DNA of 64,000 nt from Yponomeuta sedellus. Lineage: Eukaryota > Arthropoda > Insecta > Lepidoptera > Yponomeutidae. A model generated the notes under the pieces. That model made no database searches and had not been told where the DNA came from. It was given only the letters and a program-made list of their open reading frames with translations. Shown here piece by piece: positions 47,061 to 55,930 of the stretch; position 1 is the first letter of the stretch; each line of letters opens with the position of its first letter. The DNA is taken from positions 14,196,016 through 14,260,015 of the forward strand of contig OW203734.1 of the NCBI GenBank assembly GCA_934045075.1, given 5' to 3'. The position numbers were made by a program, and so were the translations under genes.

Positions 47061-47121
47061 CTGAAGCGACATGTAGGCAGCACAGAGCTACTGAGGCGAA
47101 GTAGAAGCCACTCCACCGCAT
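47061..47121 (-). CDS. dpr: dpr-like gene, coding exon 1 (signal peptide)
   Basis: First coding exon of a minus-strand cell-surface Ig protein. The ATG at 47121 has A at -3 and opens a 20-residue secretion signal, MRWSGFYFASVALCCLHVAS, with a hydrophobic core and small residues at the likely cleavage point. The exon ends TCAG before a GTAATT donor, in phase 1, and joins the next exon to make a Glu codon. The exon seems to begin at 47166, after a pyrimidine-rich acceptor (TGCTTGTTTGCAG), so 47122-47166 would be 5' UTR and a further non-coding exon would lie upstream. The frame is also open upstream of the ATG, but the position of the hydrophobic stretch favours this start. A family A repeat lies only about 50 bp upstream (47213-47341). 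Assignment rests on phase and fit to the downstream exons. Confidence 0.75.
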
Positions 47122-47212
47122 ATTAGCGGGCACATCACCGCCAATCGTCTTACGTCCCTTTCTCACCTGCAAACAAGCACATAACTTACATACATACATA
47201 AAACTTAGGAGC

Positions 47213-47341
47213 GGCCTTATGGGCGGTTTGATAACTTCTGACAGTAAGGCCCGCCACTGTCTTACAATCCTCCACCAACCCGGACTTGGCCCCCGTGGTG
47301 GAGAATGGCCTAACTTTCCTGCGATGCAGGAAGAGACCCGT
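47213..47341 (+). repeat. Family A repeat, 3' fragment next to the dpr first coding exon
   Basis: GCCTTATGGGCGGTTTGATA to AGGAAGAGACCCGTA. It lies about 47 bp upstream of the dpr exon, antisense to the gene. Confidence 0.8.
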
Positions 47342-47439
47342 AACATTAAAATAAATAAATAAATAAAAGATAAAGAAATAAATAAATATTATATAAATAA
47401 GCTAAGATAAGAATATTCTTTATTGTACACGAGGAAAAA

Positions 47440-47475
47440 CATATTCGTATATATATATATATATATATATATACA
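47440..47475. repeat. AT microsatellite
   Basis: (AT)n of about 26 bp after a (TTATC)n-type retroelement tail. Confidence 0.7.
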
Positions 47476-47637
47476 AAAATATTCATGGACATATTACACA
47501 GATCTCGTAAGCTCCGTACTTAGTAGAACTAAGTAAATGACTTGGGCTACAGGTGCTAACTTGACGATAGATTTAATACAATAAAAACATAGATAACATC
47601 CAAGAACCGAGACCACCTAGAGAAGTTTATTTCCTAG

Positions 47638-47715
47638 TTTGACCCGGCCGGGGATCGAACCCGATACCTTCGGTGTTACAGTCAGCGTGCCAAACCGCTG
47701 CGCCACTGAGGCCGT
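47638..47715 (-). repeat. tRNA-like SINE head
   Basis: The complement reads GCCTCAGTGGCGCAGCGGTT then GTATCGGGTTCGATCCCCGG, a near-complete A/B-box tRNA-type promoter. It does not fold as a full tRNA with matched acceptor arms, so it is called a SINE head rather than a tRNA gene. Confidence 0.6.
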
Positions 47716-47904
47716 GGGGCATTTATACAGCATATAAATGTCCCACAGCAGGGCACAGACGGACGGACGGACAAACAGAAGTACGGATAATAGAGTGATA
47801 ATATACAAATATATAAGGGTTCCATTTTGCCTTTAAATAAACTTTGCCATTTCCAGAGAACAAAAAAGCCAAACGCGAGAGTCACAACTAAATCATCTTA
47901 TCTT

Positions 47905-47945
47905 ACTAGTATTTTAAATGTAAAAGTTACATTTAAAATACTAGT
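47905..47945. repeat. 41-bp palindrome (19-bp arms, AAG loop)
   Basis: ACTAGTATTTTAAATGTAA, AAG, and the exact complement, next to a Helitron-like fragment. Confidence 0.8.
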
Positions 47946-48092
47946 TTAAATGTAAACGCCGGAACTTGCGAATGGATTGGGATGAAATTCGGCACAGTGA
48001 TAGATAGTCTGGAATAATACATAGGCTACTTTTTATCCCAGACCTATACATATCAAAATATCTTGACGATCGAAGTCGCGGACAGCAGCTAG
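47946..48092 (+). mobile_element. Helitron 3' fragment
   Basis: Internal sequence ending GAAGTCGCGGACAGCAGCTAG|T, the Helitron 3' terminus also seen at 7749, on the plus strand. A 41-bp palindrome (47905-47945) lies immediately upstream. Confidence 0.55.
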
Positions 48093-48417
48093 TAATAAAT
48101 AAAGTCGAATTAATCTCGCACTACTTCTCTCTGCTTACGTACTCATACTCGTACATAATTGAGCGCAGTCATAACGGACACAAATTGAGTTAGCGCAAAC
48201 TTAGATTAAGAAAACGCTGGGTGTAAATATTTAATGTCGAGGATAAATTGGTTCCAACGTCTGTTGCTTATTTACGTGTGCGTTAAGGTTAGAGAGTTGT
48301 TAATAAATTGCTAGGAAAGTTTACCCATTACATAGTATATCAAATAGACGCGGCCCATTATCCATGGGCCTGTGAATCTATTAAATGGCGTGTCTGATTC
48401 GGTAATCGAAACATCGT

Positions 48418-48728
48418 TCGTTATCAACCCTTGTATGTCCCCACTGCTGGGATACGGGTCTCTTCCTAAATCGCAGAAAGGTTAGGCCATACTCCACCAC
48501 GGGGGCCAAGTCCGGGTTGGTGGAGGATTGTAAGGCAGTGGCGGGCTTTACTGTCAGAAGTTATCAAGCCGCCCATAAGGCCTCTGACATAGCTTAACGA
48601 CTGCCATTAGATGACAGCCGGCACCAACGGCTTAACGTGCCTGGCGAAGTACCTGACCGCGCCTGTTGTTGCTTAACCAAGTGATTGAGTCCAATCACTC
48701 GGTTCACCTAGGCCACGAGCGCTTCATC
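48418..48728 (-). repeat. Family A repeat
   Basis: GTTATCAACCCTTGTATGTC to GGTTCACCTAGGCCACGAGC, ending 35 bp before the fold-back mariner. A short internal deletion is present near 48650. Confidence 0.85.
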
Positions 48729-48762
48729 GTTACATATGTTTGTATAATATATATTTATAATA

Positions 48763-49526
48763 GGGGTTAAAGTGTGAAATTGCCGTTTTATTGCAATAGG
48801 TTCTTTGAATTGACATAGAATCTTCATGGTTTGAGGTTTTCGAATGAAACTTTTTTCAAATGGTTTCTATGATGTTCTTTTTTTTAAATATGTGAAACAT
48901 TTGAATATCGACTTTCAGTTGTTTTTGTTATTCAATTTAGACAAGAAAGATGGATACTGCGAAAATTCGAGCGATTTTTGAATACGAGTTCCGACGCGGA
49001 ACTAACGCGGCAGAAACAGCCCGCAATATCAATGCTGCGTTTGGAGAGGGGTCTACTAATGCCGTTAAACCATGCCGCTAATTCCTGGGGAGTTTGAATG
49101 GGATCGGCTTCCACTATTTCTCCTAATTCATCGTTATTCACCTGTGTGGGCGGTCTTCCTCGTGGCTCGTTCTTTAAGTCGAAATTTCCATCACGAAAAC
49201 GTTTAAACCAAAATCGCATGGTGCGTTTATTAGTAGACCCCTCTCCAAACGCAGCATTGATATTGCGGGCTGTTTCTGCCGCGTTAGTTCCGCGTCGGAA
49301 CTCGTATTCAAAAATCACTCGAATTTTCGCAGTATCCATCTTTCTTGTCTAAATTGAATAACAAAAACAATTGAAAGTCAATATTCAAATGTTGCACATT
49401 TTTTAAAAAAAGAACATCATAGAAACCATTTGAAAAAAGTTTCATTCGAAAACCTCAAACCATGAAGATTCTATGTCAATTCAAAGAACCTATTACAATA
49501 AAACGGCAATTTCATACTTTAACCCC
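48763..49526. mobile_element. Fold-back mariner: two inverted 298-bp halves around a 168-bp spacer
   Basis: Arms at 48763-49060 and 49229-49526 are near-identical inverted copies. Each holds a mariner terminus (GGGGTTAAAG...GAAATTGCCG), 5' leader and the first ~35 transposase codons. TA flanks both ends. The spacer continues the transposase only from the right arm. So the element is the 5' third of a mariner facing another copy of itself, and any transcript across it would fold into a long hairpin. Confidence 0.88.
48932..49339 (-). pseudogene. Mariner transposase N-terminus, truncated by the inverted arm
   Basis: The reading begins MDTAKIRVIFEYEFRRGTNA and includes the second helix-turn-helix (KRTMRFWFKRFRDGNFDL) and the linker GRPPTQVNNDELGEIVEAD, up to ELAAWFNGI at about codon 92. 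Past that point it reads into the opposite arm and is meaningless. It belongs to a different mariner subfamily from the copy at 14.1 kb, as the N-terminus and termini do not match. No catalytic domain remains. Confidence 0.85.
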
Positions 49527-49987
49527 TAATATTATATTTTATGTTTAACATATGGGTATGTTTTTATATTCCGTATTAGTTTTGTAATATTAGTATTTTT
49601 TTTTTCTGGTATGTTCAATGAAATGTTCTAATCTAATTTAACGCAATTAATAAAACATTCAACACTTCATAGAGTTGTAAGCTTTAAGTTTACTCGTTCG
49701 TCAGTCGGTAACCCGCACATACTTATAAGCTAAGAACCTTTGTAAACTCAAACTGACTATGTAATACACTTGAAGTAGAGAGTTGGCTGACAGAGATCGT
49801 ATTTACAAAGCATTGTAGGTATTTAGTGTGAGACAGGCCTACAAAATTTGAAGAATTGATGATTGCCTGTCTCACTCTAATTTCAGATAATCTGAATAAA
49901 CAAGGAGTCTTAGAATAAAGTTTAAAAGGCAGATGTTTCGGTGTACACGGAGAAAAAGATAATGTAATTCTTTCCTAATATTCTTCG

Positions 49988-50355
49988 ATATCAACCCTTG
50001 TATATCCCCCACTGCTGGGGTACGGGTCTCTTCCTGCATCGCAGAAAGGTTAGGCCATTCTCAATCACGGGGGCCAAATCCGGGTTGGTGGAAGATTGTA
50101 AGACAGTGGCGGGCCTTACTGTCAGAAGTTATCAAGCCGCTCATAAGGCCTCTGACATGGCTTGACGACTGCCATTACATGACAGCCGGCACCAACGGCT
50201 TAACGTGGCTTGCGAAGCACGGAAGCGCTCAGAAAAATGCCACTAGCGGTAATCACGGAACGGTCACCCATCCTGCACCTGACCGCGTCTGTTGTTGCTT
50301 AAATCAAGTGATTGGTTCCAATCATTCGGTTCCGCTAGGCCACGAGCGCTTCGTC
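49988..50355 (-). repeat. Family A repeat, full-length copy
   Basis: GATATCAACCCTTGTATATC to CCGCTAGGCCACGAGCGCTT. The 113-codon frame over its right half is a by-product. Confidence 0.85.
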
Positions 50356-51470
50356 GAAAGTGGGTGTATTGAAGAAATAAGTTCGAATCTGAAAAGCATG
50401 TCGCGCTCCTTAATTACCCCAAGAGAATTTGTTGTCAAGTCTAACGTATTTAATTTCAGTCTGGACTTAAAATGCTTCGGCATTTTTATATGTGCGCCAA
50501 GTCGGATTACTTGCAGTTGATTTACCAGTTTAAACTAGCTTAATTATAGTTTTCTAATCACTACATGTCCATTTTAGGACTTGAGGTAGAGACTAGACTT
50601 GAATAGTAACTTGTAAACGATGAAGAAAAATTAGTGTGTAAGGTGGTCACACAGATATCTCGGCCTTTGGTGATGATAGGATAACTAAACCCTTACTCTC
50701 TTTCTGAGGGAAAGCCTCCTCGTGAGACTGCTTATAATAGTATTTTATTAATCTTTATTTAAAGAACTCAGTACACAAAAGAAAAGCAACCGTGCCATCC
50801 TAGTAATTCTATATACAGTTATACTTGTGACGAGTATAACTGTATATAGAATTCTCTATACCGCTAATAGTAGTTAATCGTATATATTAAACGAGTCTGA
50901 TTGCGATTATTTGTTGGCTAAAACGTAGGTAACACTGCTTATAATATTCACATTATGTATGTGGTAGAACCGTACTGTCACAGTAAACGACTTCATTATA
51001 TTTTTCTACATTATATTTTGCAATCAACTCATCTCAGATGGCATTCGCAACATTTTAAGTACACTGTGCCTTAATTAAACCACCCGAAATGTGTACCTAT
51101 TGATTATGTTACAGAACAGAAGGTACGGAATTAAGCTTCTGATTTAAACAGGTCACGAATATTTTAATCGAATTTTCGTCAGAGTTTTAGAGCTGCCAAT
51201 TTGTGGCCGACGCTGAATGCTGGCAGCTTTGTCAGTTGTTTTAATGAGCTAAAGGCCTCCTTTTGTTAGGCGCAGACAATATTTTTCTCTTTCACTCCAT
51301 GTAGTTAAAGTGAACGAGCAATGTTTATACATGTCTATGAGATCATCGATACGACAGTTTTAAGACGAATAAGAAACGTTTGGGCATAAAAAGAATTTGT
51401 ATCTGTATAGATCTACCCATGTTTCATTGTTTGCAACATTCTTACATATTTTGAGTGAATTAATATTTAA
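50356..51470. other. No feature apart from one palindrome
   Basis: Unique-looking AT-rich DNA between family A and a tRNA-like SINE. Confidence 0.5.
50805..50853. repeat. 49-bp palindrome (21-bp arms)
   Basis: AATTCTATATACAGTTATAC(T), a 7-bp loop and the exact complement. Confidence 0.8.
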
Positions 51471-51474
51471 TAAA

Positions 51475-51680
51475 AAGGGGTGGCGGTGTAGCGGCCAGCG
51501 TTCCAGCCTTCTCATTCGGAAGGTCGTGGGTATATATCCCGGCACGTATGTATACATGAAAATCAACTGCCAAATTTTTCGTTACCTCCTGCGGTTGACT
51601 GATAGAAAATGCTTATGGCATTAAGTTCGCCGCATTGTACAATTTTATGATGCAATAAAGTATTAATAATAATAAAAACC
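51475..51680 (+). repeat. tRNA-like SINE with (TAA)n tail
   Basis: GGGGTGGCGGTGTAGCGGCC, then GTCGTGGGTATATATCCCGG, ending CAATAAAGTATTAATAATAA. Confidence 0.55.
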
Positions 51681-51704
51681 TGATTGTCGGAGTTGTTTAC
51701 ATTT

Positions 51705-51805
51705 CTTGGCGCTTGAAATCGCCAATCCACGGTGGGCACGCGTGGTGATAAAGCCCATACTCTCTTTCTAAGAGAAGGCCTATGGCGGGACGTATATAGT
51801 CTGCA
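51705..51805. repeat. Dispersed lepidopteran repeat, second copy
   Basis: TTGGCGCTTGAAATCGCCAA ... ACTCTCTTTCTAAGAGAAGG ... GGCGGGACGTATATAG, as at 38296. Confidence 0.5.
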
Positions 51806-51954
51806 TTATTGAAATATTTAATTGTGATAGAGACTTAAGGCAAGATTTTTATGAATAAAAATGAATGATTTTTTTATGAATTCTATATACGTCCCATTGC
51901 GAGGCACCGGCTCAGCTCTCAGCCAGAACGAGGGTAGAAATAACAATAATTTAC

Positions 51955-52275
51955 ATTTTTAATTTCATTTAATAATCAGTATTTTTAAGTTCATGTAAAA
52001 TAATTAGTTTATAAAATTAATTTTAACTTCAATTACTAAAAATCAATATTGTTGACTTTATATAAAATAATTGGTTTGCCTATTTCGGAACGTAACTTCA
52101 TAATTAACTTTTGTAATTTTTGCCGAGGGTAGTAAACTAACCGTTAATGCTTTCTAAAAGACGCCCGTCGTCTCAGTCATCCGGGACCACGGCACCTGAA
52201 AAAGTGCCGAAACGTCGGAAAATTGTAAAAATGTAATAAACGAGCATTAATCCGTATAAAAACAGTTTTAATTAT
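51955..52275 (+). repeat. Family E repeat, longer copy
   Basis: Same body and tail as 4078-4390 (GCCGAGGGTAGTAAACTAAC, GACCACGGCACCTGAAAAAG, CCGAAACGTCGG). Confidence 0.7.
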
Positions 52276-53392
52276 GGCACGTTTGCTACTATTTTTATTG
52301 TATATAACAAAATAATTCCGTAATAATTCCGTAGAATTCGGAAACCTAATTTAAATAGTATGTTTTTTATATCCATCCATAATATCATCCTACATTAAAA
52401 CCGTAATCACTAAAAAATGCTTTACTGGTGATACTTATAACTTGTTACATATGTTCTACATACAAAGACTGCTCTTGAATACAAATCCCTCAAGATCTAG
52501 ACAGGGTTAAAAATGAATGTGGCTTTACCTCGAGGAAAATAACATTCAAATCTCCATGTATATCTTTCTTTTCATCCATCAAAGAGATGTCACGACCTCA
52601 GTGGCTGACAGAAATCCCTCGAAAGTTATATAGCAAGTAAATTGTTTTTTTTTTGCAGATGGCATGTCATTGTGATTTAGTTACGCCAGAGTCATAGGCC
52701 GGGTGACGCTGAAAACAATTACGACTCTTTATTCAATCATTAAATATACTGTAATATACGTTCATACTTCGACGATATAGGGGATATATTTAGATATATT
52801 CATTTATCTCCTTTGATACTAAAATACAAAGATTATAAAACTGAAAACAAAACTCTTGTGGCAAACATTACGCATTGACCGAAAATAAAAATAAAAGTTT
52901 TATTACGATACAGGTCTTGTATGGACACCTGTATCGTAATATAACTTTTCAACACACTTGCTCGTAAAGTGACTCTTATAACACCGGTTTAAGAACCATA
53001 ATGCTGTCCATTATACACGCGTCCGTAATAATATTACAGCACAAGTGCTGTAATGAATATAGTTTTAATTTTATCAACTACAGACAAATAATGACAGCAA
53101 AGAGTTTTCATATCTAAAAATAATAATTTAATTTATATTTTATGCACGTTAGTATCAAAATACGATAACTAAACATTTATTTTCATCAAATTGCAATCAA
53201 AATAAGAAAAAGATAGACATATCTAAAAGTATGATCACAATCTAAATTGTAATTCATAAATATCGATTTATAGGCTGTATGGAAGTTGTTACATTTGCCT
53301 ACATTTGACAGCGCGCAAATTAAAAAAGTAAGCGCGCGCCATTTTCAATCTCAGTTCTCAAGAAATAAAACTTTTCATTGTTTATTGTGAAA
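52276..53392. other. Region upstream of the recombinase
   Basis: AT-rich, with two hairpins (52901-52942, 53033-53054). Just before the ATG there is a GC-richer GCGCGC segment and a TCAGTTC initiator-like match at 53351. The left boundary of the Crypton was not found. Confidence 0.45.
53033..53054. repeat. Small palindrome upstream of the recombinase
   Basis: ATTACAGCAC, AA, GTGCTGTAAT. A second hairpin (ATTACGATACAGGT...ACCTGTATCGTAAT) lies at about 52901-52942. Confidence 0.7.
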
Positions 53393-53824
53393 ATGTCGAG
53401 TTCGAGTACTGATACTGAAGAGGATATGGTTTTAACTCCGCAAGACATACTTAATGAGGCGCAAAATGCCAATGAAAGTTTGATACCCGAGAAATCTAGG
53501 GAAAAATATGTCGCAGCGTATGAAAATTTCCTAACATGGAAAACGGAAAAGAACGCGAACTCTTTTTCTGAGTCAGTATTTTTAGCGTACTTTAATCAAT
53601 TATCAAAAAAGTACAAGCCAAGCTCGCTGTGGTGTATATATTCTATGTTGAAAACCATCACAAAGTTGAGAAATGGTATTGATATCAAGTTGTATTTTAA
53701 CCTGACTGCATTTCTAAAGAGACGTTCAGATGGATATACTTGCAAGAAATCCAAAGTCTTAACAGCAAATAACGTTGAAAAGTTCCTTAATGAAGCTCCG
53801 GATAGTCAATATCTGGCAACAAAG
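53393..53824 (+). CDS. Crypton-like tyrosine recombinase, exon 1
   Basis: N-terminal 144 codons of a tyrosine (phage-integrase-fold) recombinase of the type found in animal Crypton DNA transposons. The ATG at 53393 is chosen because it follows an apparent 5' UTR; a TTG 15 bases upstream is in frame but not a likely start. The acidic start (SSSSTDTEEDMVLT) leads into a helical core-binding domain with conserved-looking elements KYVAAYENFLTW and LAYFNQL. The exon ends AAG at a GTTAGT donor in phase 0. There is no reverse transcriptase nearby, which argues against a DIRS or Ngaro retroelement. No frameshift or stop is visible. Confidence 0.75.
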
Positions 53825-53942
53825 GTTAGTTACTTAAATAACTTGCTTGTTTCACTTTAATTTAGGTACCTACCCATAATATTATTGTTTTTATGTTGTC
53901 TATCAGCATTTTTATAGTTACTAAGTACCCTTATCTTTCCAG
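53825..53942 (+). other. Intron of the recombinase gene
   Basis: A 118-bp GT-AG intron (GTTAGT...TTATCTTTCCAG). The open frame resumes immediately after it, in phase 0, with VALIFGMNGACRR, the expected start of the catalytic domain. Confidence 0.75.
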
Positions 53943-54199
53943 GTGGCGTTAATATTTGGTATGAATGGTGCATGTAGACGCCAAGAACTAAAGAATGTTA
54001 CCAATACGGACATAGAAGAACATGGGAAAATTTTTCTTGTCAAAATCCCTAACACAAAAAATAAGATTCCCAGGTCATTCACGATCGACGGCCCATTTTA
54101 CAAAATAGTAAAGAAATACCAAGCTTTACGTTCAAAAAAAGCAAAAAATGACAGATTTTTTCTAAATTACCAAAAAGAGAAATGCACAGCGCAACCTAT
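53943..54199 (+). CDS. Crypton-like recombinase, exon 2 (5' part, up to the insertion)
   Basis: Start of the catalytic domain. GMNGACRRQELKNV carries the first active-site arginine (R of Box I), and the following basic strand contains KIPNTKNKIPR, with a candidate catalytic lysine. The frame is interrupted after CCT AT at 54199 by a large insertion and resumes at 60675, restoring ...QPI-GINKF... without loss of residues. Before the insertion the protein would have been about 401 residues, a normal length for this family. Confidence 0.78.
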
Positions 54200-54930
54200 T
54201 GTAACACCCCACCCCGCGTAAAAATTACTTTAACCCACTTAAGAAGAAAATACGTGCAATAATAAAACACTCTAATGGCCAACTGTGATCGTCTAGTCTA
54301 ATGAGAACCCTTCGTTGTGAACGTATTAGTAACCTAAGCTCTTTTAGGATATGAGATTGAGTAACGAGAGTGTGTTAGAGATCCGTTTAAATACATAAGC
54401 AGAATTTAAAGGAATGAACAGAAACCAAAGGTTAGCTTCAAGCAAATAAATATAAATGAAAACAGCAATCAAGCGAATGAAATAAGCGAAAGCAAGATAT
54501 GATTTAGAATAAAATAAATAGATAACAAGTTAAGCTGACATTAAGTTAAAAGAAATAAAACTAAGATGAAATATGTAACTCTTACAAAACTACTTCTAAA
54601 TAAATAAAATATAAAAGTACCAAATAAACCAAATGTCATACAGCAAACACGTGAGTGTTATAGTATAACGTCCCCTACCAAAAAGGCCGGTTAAGACAGA
54701 CATTATTAGCCGACTATGTAGATAAGAATGGATTAATATGAGATGAGTACAATACTCGGTTATCTACTAGTCGATAGTGCTAATTATATCCGCCCTGGAT
54801 GGGGTATGGCCACCACTACGTTATACTGTTAATATATACTTATAAATAATAAACTATGACAGACTAGAAATAAGAATAAGTACATTGATTCATTATCCCG
54901 AGTCTATTCCTCAAGTAGACATACATAATT

Positions 54931-55625
54931 ACGCGAGAATTGGCAAAGCGACGTTCAGCAGTACAATGCATTGGCAGTCGACGAAAGTGAGAGAGATAGG
55001 TAGGTAACCAAATGCACAAAGTACGTTGGAAAAGACTTCACAGAAGCTTACCAACACTGAAACAATCTGGCCAAACTCACGCAACCATGAAATGCCACGA
55101 TAGGAAAAATCAATCAACTAAAGAAAATACTAACGATAAAATCTGTACATATTCCCAAAATAAATATAATAACCTAACTACGTATATGCCTTAAGTATCA
55201 CACACAATTAACGCAGGAATTGGCAAAGAGACGTCCAGCAGTACAATGCATTGGCAGAAGAGTGAGAGAGAGAGGTAGGTAACCAAATGCACAAAGTACG
55301 TTGGGAAAGACTTCATCGAAGCCTACCAACACTGAAACAATCTGGCCAAACCAACGCAACTATGAATGATACTAAAGCACAAGTCATCAGAAGGAAATAA
55401 ATATAATAAACGCACAATAAGCATAATTAGGTATAAAAGTCTTAAGACCCAGGTCATTACACACAATTAACGTAAGAAACGGCAAAGGGATGTTCAGTAG
55501 TACAATGCATTGGCAGAAGAGTGTGAGTGAGGTAGGTAGACCAATGCACAAAGTACTTTGGAACAACTTCATCGAAGCTGACCAAACTGAAACATCTCAG
55601 CCGAACCCACGCAACCATGAAATAA
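54931..55625. repeat. Tandem repeat, three ~260-280 bp copies
   Basis: Three degenerate copies beginning near 54931, 55211 and 55470. Each contains CAGTACAATGCATTGGCAG, then CCAATGCACAAAGTAC and an ACTGAAACA(A)TC...GCAAC block. They lie inside the LTR-like insertion. The short open frames here are by-products. Confidence 0.8.
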
Positions 55626-55739
55626 TGCCAAGAATTAAGCCAATATACCTACTACAAAAATAAGCCTTACTATTAAAAAGCCTATAGTGGCTTCTAACTA
55701 CTCACTAACGTCCCATAACGTCCTTTCATTGCCTATCAT

Positions 55740-55930
55740 AATCCGTAATTTGATAACCCTATATATTGGACACCCTATATCGCGACTATATTCAGACTAT
55801 GCGTTCCTATATAGTATAATTATAATCTACTAACAAACGTAACATAATATAAACCGTAATTGGCCACCCTATATACTGGACACCCTATATTGCGTATATG
55901 CCGCCTATGTGTTCCCATTCAGTAGTAAGT
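55740..55930. repeat. Tandem repeat, two ~110 bp copies
   Basis: Two copies of a block containing GGACACCCTATAT followed by a CGACTAT/CGTATAT stretch and a GTTCC ending, starting near 55741 and 55851, within the LTR-like insertion. Confidence 0.65.
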
